DNA of 64,000 nt from CALXVA01 sp944392465 (GTDB lineage Bacteria; Bacillota; Clostridia; TANB77; CAG-508), in assembly GCA_963931155.1 (NCBI GenBank), contig OZ006978.1, positions 1,364,001 through 1,428,000 on the forward strand, given 5' to 3'. A program made the translations under genes and the position numbers. Shown piece after piece: positions 45,387 to 54,570 of the stretch. The notes under the pieces are model-generated. The model was not told where the DNA came from. It ran no database searches and was given only the letters and a program-made list of their open reading frames with translations. How positions within the stretch are numbered: the stretch's first letter is position 1; every line of letters begins with the position of its first letter.

Positions 45387-45406
45387 GAAAACTGGAGGCA
45401 AAAGAA

Positions 45407-45610
45407 ATGTTAGATATTATTTCAATAGCTACATTAATTTTTATACTAATAGGACTACCTTTAATTCTAATTATTATAGGTGGAAGTAGAAAGACACCAG
45501 AAGAACAAGAATTAGAGGATGAAGAACAAATTAAATATTTGAACGAATATCAAGAAAAGAAAATAAATAGAAAAAATTTTGGAGGTTATGATGGAAAGAA
45601 AAACATATAA
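45407..45610 (+). CDS. Small membrane protein
   Basis: A 67-residue protein with one N-terminal membrane helix (IATLIFILIGLPLILIIIGG) and an acidic, then basic, cytoplasmic tail. CTGGAGGC precedes ATG 45407. It lies after the structured RNA and overlaps the next gene by 20 bp. The family is not recognised; single-helix proteins of this size can modulate membrane machinery, but nothing here decides. Confidence 0.75.
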   Translation: MLDIISIATLIFILIGLPLILIIIGGSRKTPEEQELEDEEQIKYLNEYQEKKINRKNFGGYDGKKNI

Positions 45611-45776
45611 TTGGAAACAAGTTGTTTCATACGGTTTAATTGCATTACATAATTTATTAAATTCTGCAAATGAAGTAAATATAAAAAATATGCAAATGTT
45701 TTATGAGCCTTTACAAGAATTACATTCTAAAAAAGAGGCAGAACAATATGCAGAGATTTTATTAAATAAGAAGTAA
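45591..45776 (+). CDS. Small hypothetical soluble protein
   Basis: A 61-residue protein (ERKTYNWKQVVSYGLIALHN, EPLQELHSKKEAEQYAEILL). ATG 45591 is preferred, 5 bases after GGAGG (45581-45585); the ATG at 45588 is too close. It overlaps the membrane-protein gene, so the two are coupled. The function is unknown. Confidence 0.65.
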   Translation: MERKTYNWKQVVSYGLIALHNLLNSANEVNIKNMQMFYEPLQELHSKKEAEQYAEILLNKK

Positions 45777-45869
45777 TGATTTGTAGAAGATAATGTTTAA
45801 ATAAAAATATTATTATAGTGTCAAGTGTGGAAAAGTAAGATTTATACATTTCAAAAATTATAAAAAATC

Positions 45870-45906
45870 AGCTAGTCTTTGATTATATCAAAGACTAGCT
45901 ATTTTA
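45870..45906 (+). terminator. Strong hairpin directly before xis
   Basis: Perfect 13-bp arms AGCTAGTCTTTGA (45870-45882) and TCAAAGACTAGCT (45888-45900), loop TTATA, then ATTTTAG. It lies 15 bases before the xis ribosome binding site, so it could attenuate xis/int transcription. Confidence 0.75.
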
Positions 45907-45920
45907 GATAGGAGGATTTG

Positions 45921-46175
45921 ATGAAAGTAAAAAAATCAAATATTAAATTTGAAGATTTGCCAGATACGATCACTCCAGAAATATATTCGGACTGGAGAGG
46001 AATAGGCGTAGTAAAAGCAAGGGAGAGATTTCATAGTTTAAATTTTCCTTTAATTAAAAATTGTGGAGCTAATCTTATTGCAGATAAAAGAGCAGTATTT
46101 ATTCATGAGTTTTGTACAGATGATGAAACTAAAAAAGTATTACTTGAAAAAATAGCAAAGCAATTATTTGTCTGA
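45921..46175 (+). CDS. xis: Excisionase-like DNA-binding protein
   Basis: An 84-residue protein next to the integrase gene. It has a winged-helix-like N-terminal part (FEDLPDTITPEIYSDWRGIG, VVKARERFHSLNFPLIK) with the pattern seen in Tn916-family excisionases. GGAGG at 45911-45915 fits ATG 45921; the TTG three bases upstream is in frame but too close. It would bias the integrase towards excision. It follows a strong hairpin. Confidence 0.8.
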   Translation: MKVKKSNIKFEDLPDTITPEIYSDWRGIGVVKARERFHSLNFPLIKNCGANLIADKRAVFIHEFCTDDETKKVLLEKIAKQLFV

Positions 46176-46202
46176 TCTTCAATTTAAGGAAAAGGAGAAA
46201 AT

Positions 46203-47411
46203 ATGGGAAGAAATTTAAGTAAAAGAGGAAATGGAGAAGGAACAATATTTTATAGGGAAAAATTAAAAAAATGGGTAGGACAAATTACTTTAGGAGTTAA
46301 TTCAGAGGGGAAACAAATAAGAAAAACATTTTATGGAGATACAAGAAAAGAAGTAAAAGAAAAATTAGATTTATTACTAAGAGAAAAACAAACAGGAAAA
46401 GATGTTGGCAATACTTTATCAATAGTAGATATAGCTGAAGAAATAAGAGAATTAAAATATAAAACTAATTCTATAAAAAGAGCATCATACATTAGAATAG
46501 GAGAAAGCATCGACATAATGAGAAAGCTTTTACCTTATGCTAATATTCCAATACAAAATGTTACAAGAAGTATAATAAATTCTCAAAGCCAAGTATTAGT
46601 TTCATATTCACAATCTGTGATAACTAAAGTATGGCAACAATTACAAGGGGCATTTAACGAGGCGAGAATTAGGAATATTGTAGAAAAAAATCCATTTGAA
46701 CTAAAAGGATATTTAATGAAGCCAAAGTCTAATAAGGTAACTAAAAAAATAGATGCATTGACTACAAAAGAACAAGAAAGATTTATTAATGAGTTAGATA
46801 AAGGATATGATGATTATACTATTGTATTTTATATAGCTATTTATACAGGAATGAGAATAAGTGAAATTTTGGCACTAAAAAGGGAAGATATAGATTTTGA
46901 AAATAAAAAAATATATGTAAGAAAGACACTTAGTCATGTAGATAAAGGAAGAATATTATTAGAAAAAACAACAAAAACCTATGCAGGGATGAGAGATGTG
47001 CCGATATTAAATGTACTGTACGATAAATTAATTGAATATAAAATAGATAAGAAAAAAGGATTTCTGTTTTTGAAAAATGGAAGTTTTATACATGCTACTA
47101 ATTTTAATGCTAGATTTCAAAAACTATGTAAAAATGCAGATATTAGAGTATATAAAAAAAGATCAAGCATAAAAAGTGGAAGAAAAATAAAAAAAGTATA
47201 TGAATTTGATATGACAAAGAGTAGAGTAAATACACATATGCTAAGACATACATTTGCAACTAGATGTATAGAAAATGGAGTTAGCCCAGTAGTTCTTCAA
47301 AAAATATTAGGACATAAAGATATACAAGTAACATTAAATACATATACAGATGTATTTAATGAATTTAAAGAGAAAGAAATAGAGAAAATAGATGATTTTT
47401 TTAATAAATGA
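46203..47411 (+). CDS. int: Tyrosine recombinase (Tn916-type integrase)
   Basis: A 402-residue integrase that inserts and excises the ICE. The arm-binding N-terminal domain is GNGEGTIFYREKLKKWVGQI, and a SAM-like core-binding domain follows. In the catalytic domain the first Arg is in YTGMRISEILALKR, HMLRHTFATRC supplies His-x-x-Arg, and the conserved GHKD and active Tyr in NTYTDVF complete the set. AAAGGAG precedes ATG 46203. The gene is intact and ends about 90 bp from the right repeat. Confidence 0.95.
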   Translation: MGRNLSKRGNGEGTIFYREKLKKWVGQITLGVNSEGKQIRKTFYGDTRKEVKEKLDLLLREKQTGKDVGNTLSIVDIAEEIRELKYKTNSIKRASYIRIGESIDIMRKLLPYANIPIQNVTRSIINSQSQVLVSYSQSVITKVWQQLQGAFNEARIRNIVEKNPFELKGYLMKPKSNKVTKKIDALTTKEQERFINELDKGYDDYTIVFYIAIYTGMRISEILALKREDIDFENKKIYVRKTLSHVDKGRILLEKTTKTYAGMRDVPILNVLYDKLIEYKIDKKKGFLFLKNGSFIHATNFNARFQKLCKNADIRVYKKRSSIKSGRKIKKVYEFDMTKSRVNTHMLRHTFATRCIENGVSPVVLQKILGHKDIQVTLNTYTDVFNEFKEKEIEKIDDFFNK

Positions 47412-47435
47412 TATTAAAAAAAGATGATTAAATAA

Positions 47436-47463
47436 TTGAAAAAATAAAAAAATGTGGTATAAT
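47436..47463 (+). promoter_or_regulatory. Promoter at the right end of the ICE, reading outwards
   Basis: TTGAAA (47436-47441), a 16-bp spacer, extended -10 TGGTATAAT with TATAAT at 47458-47463. It lies between int and the right repeat and reads towards the M50 gene. In the excised circle the same promoter would read into the unknown acidic gene and parAB. Confidence 0.7.
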
Positions 47464-47501
47464 AAATGCGAAATATTGCAAAATTATTATTTTAATAAAG
47501 G

Positions 47502-47544
47502 CTAATTAATTTTAATAAATTTATTCCAGTAGCTGTAAATTAGC
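47502..47544 (+). repeat. Right attachment-site repeat (attR)
   Basis: Direct match to 999-1041 at 38 of 43 positions; identical for 19 bp at 47508-47526. It is flanked by a 10-bp inverted repeat, GAAATATTGC (47470-47479) and GCAATATTTC (47543-47552), whose right arm overlaps the end of the repeat. Confidence 0.75.
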
Positions 47545-47683
47545 AATATTTCAAGGCAAAAATATTAAAGTGATTTACTAGAAAAGTAGGATTTCCTGCA
47601 TTTTATAAAATTGCTCTATGAAACCTTTAAATGATAAATAATATGTGTTTACTTAAAATTAAAGAAAAGGAAAATTGTGGTTT

Positions 47684-48421
47684 ATGTTTATAGATAGAAG
47701 ATTAATATTTTTAATAATAGCACTAATGTTATTTAGTGCAGTAATGTCATTACTTTCAAGTGAAGGAGCACTACTTAGTTTAATTATTTCAATACCAGGA
47801 TTATTAATAGCAATAACATTTCATGAATTTGCACATGCATTTGCAGCAGATAGACTAGGTGATGATACACCTAGAAGACAAGGAAGGTTAAATTTAAATC
47901 CATTTAAGCACTTAGATTTATTTGGAACTATAATGCTAATATTTGCAGGTTTTGGTTGGGGAAGACCTGTAGAAATAAACCCTAGAAATTTTAATAGGAA
48001 TATTTCTCTTTCTAAAGCAGAAGCAATAGTTGCAGCAGCAGGTCCTTTAACCAATATAGTTCTTGCATTTATTTTTGAAATCGTTACCTGTATTATTATA
48101 AGATTTGCACCAGAGTTTTATATAACACAAGCAGGTTATATAACAGTAGCTGTATTACAATCAATTGTTACAATTAATATAGGGCTTGGAATATTTAATT
48201 TAATACCACTACCTCCATTAGATGGGTCAAAAATACTAGGTGGATTTTTACCATACAATGCTAAAGTATGGTTAGATTCTCATAGTCAAATATTTGAAAT
48301 AGTTTTTATTGCTTTATGGGTAGTTGGAATATTATCATTAGTAATTTCACCATTAATAAATATAGTTTATAGTGGAATAGCTCATTTATGTGCCAGTATG
48401 TTTGGATTAACCGTTATTTAA
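47684..48421 (+). CDS. M50-family (site-2) intramembrane protease
   Basis: A 245-residue polytopic zinc protease. The HEFAHAFAADRLGD segment has the zinc-binding HExxH, and NLIPLPPLDGSKIL has the third ligand Asp. About five hydrophobic segments are seen. It belongs to the small YwhC/SpoIVFB-like group of unknown substrate. ATG 47684 is used; an in-frame TTG at 47675 is possible, and the spacing to AAAGG is not ideal for either. It is the first host gene after the ICE. Confidence 0.87.
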   Translation: MFIDRRLIFLIIALMLFSAVMSLLSSEGALLSLIISIPGLLIAITFHEFAHAFAADRLGDDTPRRQGRLNLNPFKHLDLFGTIMLIFAGFGWGRPVEINPRNFNRNISLSKAEAIVAAAGPLTNIVLAFIFEIVTCIIIRFAPEFYITQAGYITVAVLQSIVTINIGLGIFNLIPLPPLDGSKILGGFLPYNAKVWLDSHSQIFEIVFIALWVVGILSLVISPLINIVYSGIAHLCASMFGLTVI

Positions 48422-48450
48422 GCATTTTTTAGTAGGAGATAGAGTAAAAT

Positions 48451-49443
48451 ATGAAAGATATATTTACACTAGGAATTGAATCAAGTTGTGATGAAACTTC
48501 TGTTGCTGTTGTAAAAAACGGCAGAGAAGTTTTATCTAATATAATAAATTCTCAAATAAAAATACATGAGAAATTTGGTGGAGTTGTACCAGAAATAGCT
48601 TCTAGGAATCATATAGAAGCTATTTCTGATGTAACCAAAAAAGCTTTAGAAGAAGCTAAAATCACATTTAAAGATATAGACAATATTGCATGTACTTATG
48701 GACCAGGATTAGTAGGGGCATTACTTGTAGGGGTATCATATGCAAAAGGATTAAGTTATGCATTAGGGAAACCACTTACAGGAACAAACCATATTGAAGG
48801 ACATATAGCAGGAAATTATATAACTCATAAAGAGCTTAAACCACCTTTTTTATGTTTAATAATTTCAGGAGGACATACTCATTTAGTACATATTTATGAT
48901 TACGATAAGTTTGAAATATTAGGAAGAACTAAAGATGATGCAATTGGGGAAGCTTTTGATAAAGTTGCAAGAGTGATTGGACTTGGTTATCCAGGAGGTC
49001 CAAAAGTAGATAAACTTGCTAAAGAAGGGCAACCTAATATAGAGCTTCCAAAAACTCATATGAATGGTTTGGATTTTAGTTTTAGTGGAATAAAAACTGC
49101 AATAATTAATTTACATCATAAAAATCCAGATATAAATAAAGCTGACTTATGTGCTAGCTTTGAGAAAGATGTTACAGATATTTTATTAGAAAATACTTTA
49201 AAAGCAGCTAAAATGTTAAATATAAAGACTATTGCATTAGCAGGAGGAGTGTCTGCCAATTCATATATTCGAGAAAATTTTATAAATTTAGAAAAAGAAG
49301 GATATAAAATATATTATCCAGAACCAATACTTTGCACAGATAATGCTGCAATGATAGCTTCAGCTGGATATTATAGATATATTTCTGGAGTAACATCTGA
49401 TTTAACATTAAATGCAGTACCAAATTTAAAAATAAGTGAATAG
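48451..49443 (+). CDS. tsaD: tRNA N6-threonylcarbamoyladenosine transferase
   Basis: A 330-residue TsaD/Kae1-family protein that attaches the threonylcarbamoyl group to adenosine-37 of ANN-decoding tRNAs with TsaB and TsaE. IESSCDETSVAVV, the metal-binding NHIEGHI, LIISGGHTHLV, GEAFDKVARV and ALAGGVSANSYIRE are all conserved. GTAGGAGAT precedes ATG 48451. It follows the M50 gene by 29 bp. Essential in most bacteria. Confidence 0.96.
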   Translation: MKDIFTLGIESSCDETSVAVVKNGREVLSNIINSQIKIHEKFGGVVPEIASRNHIEAISDVTKKALEEAKITFKDIDNIACTYGPGLVGALLVGVSYAKGLSYALGKPLTGTNHIEGHIAGNYITHKELKPPFLCLIISGGHTHLVHIYDYDKFEILGRTKDDAIGEAFDKVARVIGLGYPGGPKVDKLAKEGQPNIELPKTHMNGLDFSFSGIKTAIINLHHKNPDINKADLCASFEKDVTDILLENTLKAAKMLNIKTIALAGGVSANSYIRENFINLEKEGYKIYYPEPILCTDNAAMIASAGYYRYISGVTSDLTLNAVPNLKISE

Positions 49444-49494
49444 TAAAATATAAATTTTGACATAAATACATAGATTTGATTTGGAGGAAGAGAA

Positions 49495-50199
49495 ATGTCA
49501 ATATATGCAATAGCAGATTTGCATCTTTCATTTTCGGCTGATAAACCAATGGATATATTTGGCGAGAATTGGAAAGACCATGCAGATAAAATAAAAAATA
49601 ATTGGATACAAAAGGTTAAAGAAGGAGATTATATTATTATTCCTGGTGATTTTTCATGGGCAATGTACTTAGAAGAAACAAAACTAGACTTTGAATATTT
49701 AAATTTATTGCCAGGAAATAAAATCTTATTAAAAGGAAATCACGATTATTGGTGGACTACATTGAAAAAAATAAATAATTATTTAAAAGATAATAATATA
49801 GATAATATACAAATTTTATATAATAATAGTTATTTAGTAGAAGATAAAATAATTGTAGGAACCAGAGGTTGGAATATGTTAGATAGGGACTGTGATTCGA
49901 AAATGATAAAAAGAGAATGTGCGAGACTGGAATTATCTATTCAAGATGGAATTAATAAATATGGAAATAAAGAAATAATAGCCTTTATGCATTATCCACC
50001 AATTAGTAAAGAATATATAGGTACACCTGAAAAAAGCGAATTTGTAGAAATTTTAAATAAATACGGAATAAAAAAATGTTATTATGGTCATCTTCATGGA
50101 AAGGCACATAAAGATGCAGTAGAAGGAAAAATAGGAGAAGTAACATATAAACTTATAAGTGCAGATTACTTAAATTTTGATTTGTGCAAAATAAATTAA
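49495..50199 (+). CDS. Metallophosphoesterase
   Basis: A 234-residue calcineurin-like phosphoesterase. The metal ligands are in IADLHLS, PGDFSWA, KGNHDYWW, MHYPP and YYGHLHG, so the site is complete. The substrate is not known. GGAGG precedes ATG 49495. It sits in a host cluster between tsaD and tig. Confidence 0.88.
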   Translation: MSIYAIADLHLSFSADKPMDIFGENWKDHADKIKNNWIQKVKEGDYIIIPGDFSWAMYLEETKLDFEYLNLLPGNKILLKGNHDYWWTTLKKINNYLKDNNIDNIQILYNNSYLVEDKIIVGTRGWNMLDRDCDSKMIKRECARLELSIQDGINKYGNKEIIAFMHYPPISKEYIGTPEKSEFVEILNKYGIKKCYYGHLHGKAHKDAVEGKIGEVTYKLISADYLNFDLCKIN

Positions 50200-50217
50200 G
50201 AAATAATATGTAAACTA

Positions 50218-50245
50218 TTGCAAAATGAAAAAAGTATGATATAAT
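50218..50245 (+). promoter_or_regulatory. Promoter of tig
   Basis: TTGCAA (50218-50223), a 16-bp spacer and TATAAT (50240-50245), with the TG of an extended -10. It lies 43 bases before ATG 50288. Confidence 0.7.
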
Positions 50246-50287
50246 AATAAAGCTTATTAGAATATATATCATGAAAGGATGAATAAT

Positions 50288-51571
50288 ATGAACGTAAAAG
50301 TAGAAAATACAGACAATAAAAACGAAGTAAAAATTACATTTAATATCGAAGCTGAAAAATTTGAAGAAGCAATGAAAAAGGTATATACAAAAACAGCAAA
50401 ATATTTTAATATACCAGGATTTAGAAAAGGAAAAGCACCTATGCAATTAGTTGAAAGACAATATGGTTCAGCTATTTTTTATGAAGATGCTTTTAATGAA
50501 CTAGTACCTGAAATATATGATGAAACAATTAAAGAAAAGAAAATTGAAGCAGTTAGTAGACCAAATATCGATATTGTTCAAATGGAAAAAGGTAAAGAAT
50601 TAATATTTACAGCAACAGTTGAAACAAAACCAGAAGTTGAGCTAGGAAAATATAAAGGTATAGAGATAAAGAAAATAGAATATAAAGCAACTGATAAAGA
50701 TATAGAACATGAATTAGGACATATGGCAGAAAGAAATGCAAGACTTGTTACTATTGAAGATAGACCAGTTGAAAAAGGTGATATAACAGTAATAGATTTC
50801 GAAGGTTCTGTAGATGGAGTAAAATTCGAAGGTGGAACAGCTGAAAATCATGAACTAGAAATAGGAAGCAATACTTTTATACCAGGATTTGAAGACCAAA
50901 TAATCGGAATGAAAGTTGATGAAGTAAAAGATGTAAAAGTAAAATTCCCAGATGAATACTTCTCAAAAGACTTAGCTGGAAAAGATGCTGTATTTAAAGT
51001 AACTTTACATGAAATAAAGAAAAAAGAACTACCAAAAATAGATGATGAATTTGCTAAAGATGTTAGTGAATTTGATACATTAGATGAATTAAAAAACAGT
51101 ATAAAAGAAAGATTAGATACAGATAATGAAAGAAAAGCAAAATATGAGACAGAAGAAGAAGCTATAAAAACAGTTTGCGAAAATGCTAAATTAGATATAC
51201 CAAACGGAATGGTAGAACTTGAAATAGACAACATGATGCAAGATATGCAAACAAGATTATCATATCAAGGGTTAAACCTAAATCAATATATGCAAATGTT
51301 AGGAAAAACAGAAGATGATATGAGAAGTGAATTTAAAGAGCAAGCAGAAAGACAAATTAAATCAAGATTAGTATTAGAAGCAATTGTTAAAGCAGAGAAA
51401 ATAGAAGCAGTAGATGAAGAAATTGCAGAAAAAGTAAAAGAAATGGCTAAACAATATGGTAGAAAAGAAGAAGAACTTCTTGAAAATGAACAATTAAGAG
51501 AATACATATCTGAAAACTTAAAATCAGAAAAAGCAATTGACTTTATAGTAAAAAATGCAAAGAAAAAATAA
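50288..51571 (+). CDS. tig: Trigger factor chaperone and prolyl isomerase
   Basis: A 427-residue ribosome-associated folding factor. The ribosome-binding signature IPGFRKGKAP lies in the N-terminal domain. A PPIase domain (EKGDITVIDFEGSVDG) and a long helical C-terminal chaperone domain follow. ATG 50288 is 8 bases after AAAGG; ATG 50279 touches it. It is next to clpP and clpX, the classical arrangement. Confidence 0.95.
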   Translation: MNVKVENTDNKNEVKITFNIEAEKFEEAMKKVYTKTAKYFNIPGFRKGKAPMQLVERQYGSAIFYEDAFNELVPEIYDETIKEKKIEAVSRPNIDIVQMEKGKELIFTATVETKPEVELGKYKGIEIKKIEYKATDKDIEHELGHMAERNARLVTIEDRPVEKGDITVIDFEGSVDGVKFEGGTAENHELEIGSNTFIPGFEDQIIGMKVDEVKDVKVKFPDEYFSKDLAGKDAVFKVTLHEIKKKELPKIDDEFAKDVSEFDTLDELKNSIKERLDTDNERKAKYETEEEAIKTVCENAKLDIPNGMVELEIDNMMQDMQTRLSYQGLNLNQYMQMLGKTEDDMRSEFKEQAERQIKSRLVLEAIVKAEKIEAVDEEIAEKVKEMAKQYGRKEEELLENEQLREYISENLKSEKAIDFIVKNAKKK

Positions 51572-51718
51572 TAAATAGTATAAATAAAGAAAAGTTAGGG
51601 GGAAATGAGATTTATTAAAAAATAAATGTTTTTTACCACTAGCTTTTTATGCTTTAAATAATAAATATTATTCACATAAGAAAATTAAAAATATAAAATA
51701 AATAAGGAGGAATTTTTT

Positions 51719-52321
51719 ATGGAAAAAAACAGTTTAGTTCCATATGTTATAGAACAAACAGCAAAAGGAGAAAGATCATACGATATTTTCTCAAGATTAT
51801 TAAAAGATAGAATTATATTTTTAGGAGAAGATGTAAATGCTACAACAGCAAGTTTAGTTATAGCACAATTACTATTTCTAGAATCAGAAGATCCAGATAG
51901 AGAAATAAGTTTATATATCAATAGTCCAGGAGGGTCAATTACAGACGGAATGGGAATTGTAGACACAATGAATTATATTAAATGTCCAGTTTCTACAATA
52001 TGTGTAGGATTAGCAGCAAGCTTTGGGGCAGTACTTCTTGCAAATGGTGAAAAAGGAAAAAGATTTGCAACACCTAATGCAGAAATACTAATCCATCAAC
52101 CATTAATTGGTGGAAACGGAATTGCAGGACAAACAACAGAAATAAAAATACATGCAGATCATATGATTAAAACAAGGGAAAAATTAAACAAGTTATTAAG
52201 TGATAAAACTGGTCAAAGCATAGAAACAATTGAAAGAGATACAGAAAGAGACCATTGGATGACAGCACAAGAAGCTTTAGAGTATGGCCTTATTGATGGT
52301 ATTATGGATAAAAGAAAATAA
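51719..52321 (+). CDS. clpP: ATP-dependent Clp protease proteolytic subunit
   Basis: A 200-residue serine protease. The active Ser is in GLAASFGAVLL, His in ILIHQPL and Asp in TERDHWM, so the triad is intact. SLYINSPGGS is the oxyanion segment. AAGGAGG precedes ATG 51719. It forms a barrel with ClpX, encoded directly after. Confidence 0.96.
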   Translation: MEKNSLVPYVIEQTAKGERSYDIFSRLLKDRIIFLGEDVNATTASLVIAQLLFLESEDPDREISLYINSPGGSITDGMGIVDTMNYIKCPVSTICVGLAASFGAVLLANGEKGKRFATPNAEILIHQPLIGGNGIAGQTTEIKIHADHMIKTREKLNKLLSDKTGQSIETIERDTERDHWMTAQEALEYGLIDGIMDKRK

Positions 52322-52412
52322 AAACGAATGAAACATGGTATCTTGCCTAAGAAGTAAAGAAAAATCGAAAATAACAATAGGATAAAAAATAAAAAAGAGA
52401 AAGGAATTAATT

Positions 52413-53738
52413 ATGTCAAATAATAAACAAAAAAATGTAAGATGTTCTTTTTGTGGAAAATCACAAGATGAAGTAGATAGAATAATTGCAGGACCAGGAG
52501 TATATATTTGCAATGAATGTGTAAGGGTATGTGCAAACATTGTGGAAGATGATTTATATGAAGATACAGAAATGACATATACTTTAGCAGAAGACGAAGA
52601 ATTACCAAATCCTGCACAAATAAAAGAAATTTTAGATACGTATGTTATAGGACAGGAAGAGGCTAAAAAAACTTTATCAGTTGCTGTTTATAACCACTAT
52701 AAACGTATAAATAATAATAAAGAAAAAGGCAAGGATGATGATGAAGTAGAATTACAAAAAAGTAATGTATTGCTACTAGGACCTACAGGTTGTGGAAAAA
52801 CACTTCTTGCACAAACTCTTGCCAAAATACTTCAAGTACCATTTGCAATAGCAGATGCTACAACTCTTACAGAAGCTGGATATGTTGGAGAAGATGTTGA
52901 AAACATATTGTTAAAATTAATTCAAGCAGCAGATTATGATGTAGAAAAGGCAGAAAAGGGAATAATATATATAGACGAAATAGATAAAATTTCAAGAAAA
53001 TCAGAAAATCCTTCTATAACAAGAGACGTAAGTGGAGAAGGAGTACAACAAGCACTATTAAAAATTATAGAAGGAACTGTTGCATCAGTACCACCACAAG
53101 GAGGAAGAAAACATCCACATCAAGAATTTATACAAATTGATACTTCAAACATACTATTTATATGTGGGGGAGCATTTGAAGGATTAGAAAAAATCGTAAA
53201 AGATAGAATTGGGAAAAAGTCAATGGGATTTGGAGCTGTTATTGAAAGTAACAAAGATATTGACAAATATAAGGTATTTAAAGAGTTATTGCCACAAGAT
53301 TTATTGAAATTTGGTTTAATTCCAGAATTCGTTGGCCGTTTGCCAATAATTGCGACTTTAGAAGAATTAGATAGAAATGCATTAATTGATATTGTTACAA
53401 AACCAAAAAATGCATTAGTAAAACAATATAAAAAATTATTTGAAATAGACAATGTAGAATTAGAGTTTGAAAACGAAGCATTAGGATTAATTGTTGATAA
53501 AGCGATTGAAAGAAAAACAGGTGCTAGAGGACTTCGTTCTATTATAGAAGAAATAATGAGAGATATAATGTTCGAAATACCTTCAAATCCAAAAATAGAA
53601 AAATGCATAATTACAAAGGAAACTGTTTTAAGTAAAGAGCCACCGAAAATAATTATAAATAATAGTAGAGAAGTTCCTAAAAAAACAGGCAAAGAAAACA
53701 AGAAAATTAATGCTAAAAAGAATGTAACAACTGCATAA
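52413..53738 (+). CDS. clpX: Clp protease ATP-binding subunit ClpX
   Basis: A 441-residue AAA+ unfoldase. The N-terminal four-Cys zinc domain is CSFCGK and CNECVRVC. Walker A GPTGCGKT is near residue 122, IIYIDEIDKI is Walker B, GYVGEDVE the pore loop, and GARGLRSI carries sensor 2. GAAAGGA precedes ATG 52413. A 9-residue Lys/Asn-rich tail follows the family end. It works with ClpP, encoded 91 bp upstream. Confidence 0.96.
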   Translation: MSNNKQKNVRCSFCGKSQDEVDRIIAGPGVYICNECVRVCANIVEDDLYEDTEMTYTLAEDEELPNPAQIKEILDTYVIGQEEAKKTLSVAVYNHYKRINNNKEKGKDDDEVELQKSNVLLLGPTGCGKTLLAQTLAKILQVPFAIADATTLTEAGYVGEDVENILLKLIQAADYDVEKAEKGIIYIDEIDKISRKSENPSITRDVSGEGVQQALLKIIEGTVASVPPQGGRKHPHQEFIQIDTSNILFICGGAFEGLEKIVKDRIGKKSMGFGAVIESNKDIDKYKVFKELLPQDLLKFGLIPEFVGRLPIIATLEELDRNALIDIVTKPKNALVKQYKKLFEIDNVELEFENEALGLIVDKAIERKTGARGLRSIIEEIMRDIMFEIPSNPKIEKCIITKETVLSKEPPKIIINNSREVPKKTGKENKKINAKKNVTTA

Positions 53739-53748
53739 ATATGCTATG

Positions 53749-53780
53749 TGCCAATGGGGACAGACCCCATTGGCATTTAA
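53749..53780 (+). terminator. Terminator-type GGGGACAG hairpin after clpX
   Basis: Perfect 11-bp arms TGCCAATGGGG (53749-53759) and CCCCATTGGCA (53765-53775), followed by TTTAAAAATT. The GGGGACAG core recurs in the repeats at 61616 and 62141, so it may be a REP-like repeat used as a terminator. Confidence 0.7.
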
Positions 53781-53805
53781 AAATTAAATCTAGGAGGTAA
53801 TAAAC

Positions 53806-54348
53806 ATGGATAAATTCATAAAAAAAGTTGGTCTAACATCTATACTGACATCAATTGTTTTTGCATTAATAGGCTTAATAATGATTGGCTATCCTGCAAC
53901 TACAATGAAGTTTATTTCAACGATAATAGGTATATTTTTTATAGTAGTAGGAGTAATTAAACTTATAAACTATTTCGTAGGAAAAGGAAATGATTCTACT
54001 TTATTTACAAACGATATAGCTTGGGGATTTATGGCTATAATATTAGGGTTGGTTACAATTGTATATAGTAGTGCAATCGAGAGTATATTAAGAATAATGA
54101 TAGGTATATGGATTATATATAGTGGTTTTATGAGATTCACAGTAGCTTTTAAATTAAAAGATACAATAAATAAAAAATTATGGGCATTTATACTAATATT
54201 AGCGGTAGCAATGATTATTGGAGGAATATATGTTACATTTTATCCAGGAGCTTTAGTAGTTACATTAGGAGTAATAATTCTTGTATATGCAATTATGGAT
54301 TTAATAGAAAGTTTTATATTCATGAAAAATATGAAAAATATGCTATAA
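53806..54348 (+). CDS. DUF308/HdeD-family membrane protein
   Basis: A 180-residue protein with six hydrophobic helices in three pairs, each pair carrying the glycine-rich pattern of the family (IIGIFFIVVGVIKLINYF, IMIGIWIIYSGFMRF, LGVIILVYAIMDLIESFIF). No soluble domain. AGGAGG precedes ATG 53806. In some bacteria HdeD proteins take part in acid resistance, but this relative's role is not known. It is transcribed alone between two terminators. Confidence 0.85.
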   Translation: MDKFIKKVGLTSILTSIVFALIGLIMIGYPATTMKFISTIIGIFFIVVGVIKLINYFVGKGNDSTLFTNDIAWGFMAIILGLVTIVYSSAIESILRIMIGIWIIYSGFMRFTVAFKLKDTINKKLWAFILILAVAMIIGGIYVTFYPGALVVTLGVIILVYAIMDLIESFIFMKNMKNML

Positions 54349-54415
54349 AATAATGCCATCAAAATATAAATAAAAGATTAAACAAACAAAAATATAAAAA
54401 CATAAAAATATCGTA

Positions 54416-54447
54416 AAAAGGGCACATTTTCAATGTGTCCTTTTGGT
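54416..54447 (+). terminator. Terminator after the DUF308 gene
   Basis: AAAAGGGCACATT (54416-54428) pairs with AATGTGTCCTTTT (54432-54444), one G-T pair, loop TTC. It has a self-contained T run. Confidence 0.75.
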
Positions 54448-54570
54448 GTAAGATTTATTAAAAATTTATGAAAAAGCTTTTCTTTTTATATAATATATTA
54501 TATAATAAATGAGTAAATTTCTATGGAACAATAATATAATATACAGAGAAAATAAAGAGGAGGTTTATAT

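Larger units (their letters stand above)
999..47544 (+). mobile_element. Integrative conjugative element, Tn1549/CTn-like (about 46.5 kb)
   Basis: The region carries a full conjugative set: ParA/ParB, a large methylase-helicase, MobC, MOBP relaxase, PcfB, VirD4, Maff2, VirB6-like, PrgI, VirB4, a CHAP hydrolase, Xis and a tyrosine integrase. It lies between lysS and a site-2-protease gene. A diverged direct repeat, 999-1041 and 47502-47544, with an identical 19-bp core at 1005-1023 and 47508-47526, marks the probable ends. The int gene ends about 90 bp from the right repeat, as is usual. The cargo resembles a peptide-antibiotic resistance module. The exact crossover bases cannot be fixed from one integrated copy. 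Confidence 0.9.

Noticed and set aside
44971..45406. The structured region as tmRNA, RNase P RNA or a group II intron
   Set aside because: No CCA-type end or tag reading frame, no RNase P core strings, and no intron-encoded protein or recognisable domain V were found.
53120..53701. 193-codon open frame on the minus strand inside clpX
   Set aside because: Ser/Leu/Asn-rich product mirrors clpX codon use; no ribosome binding site. The same applies to minus-strand frames at 60682-61215, 59581-60138, 29944-30354 and 16573-16980.
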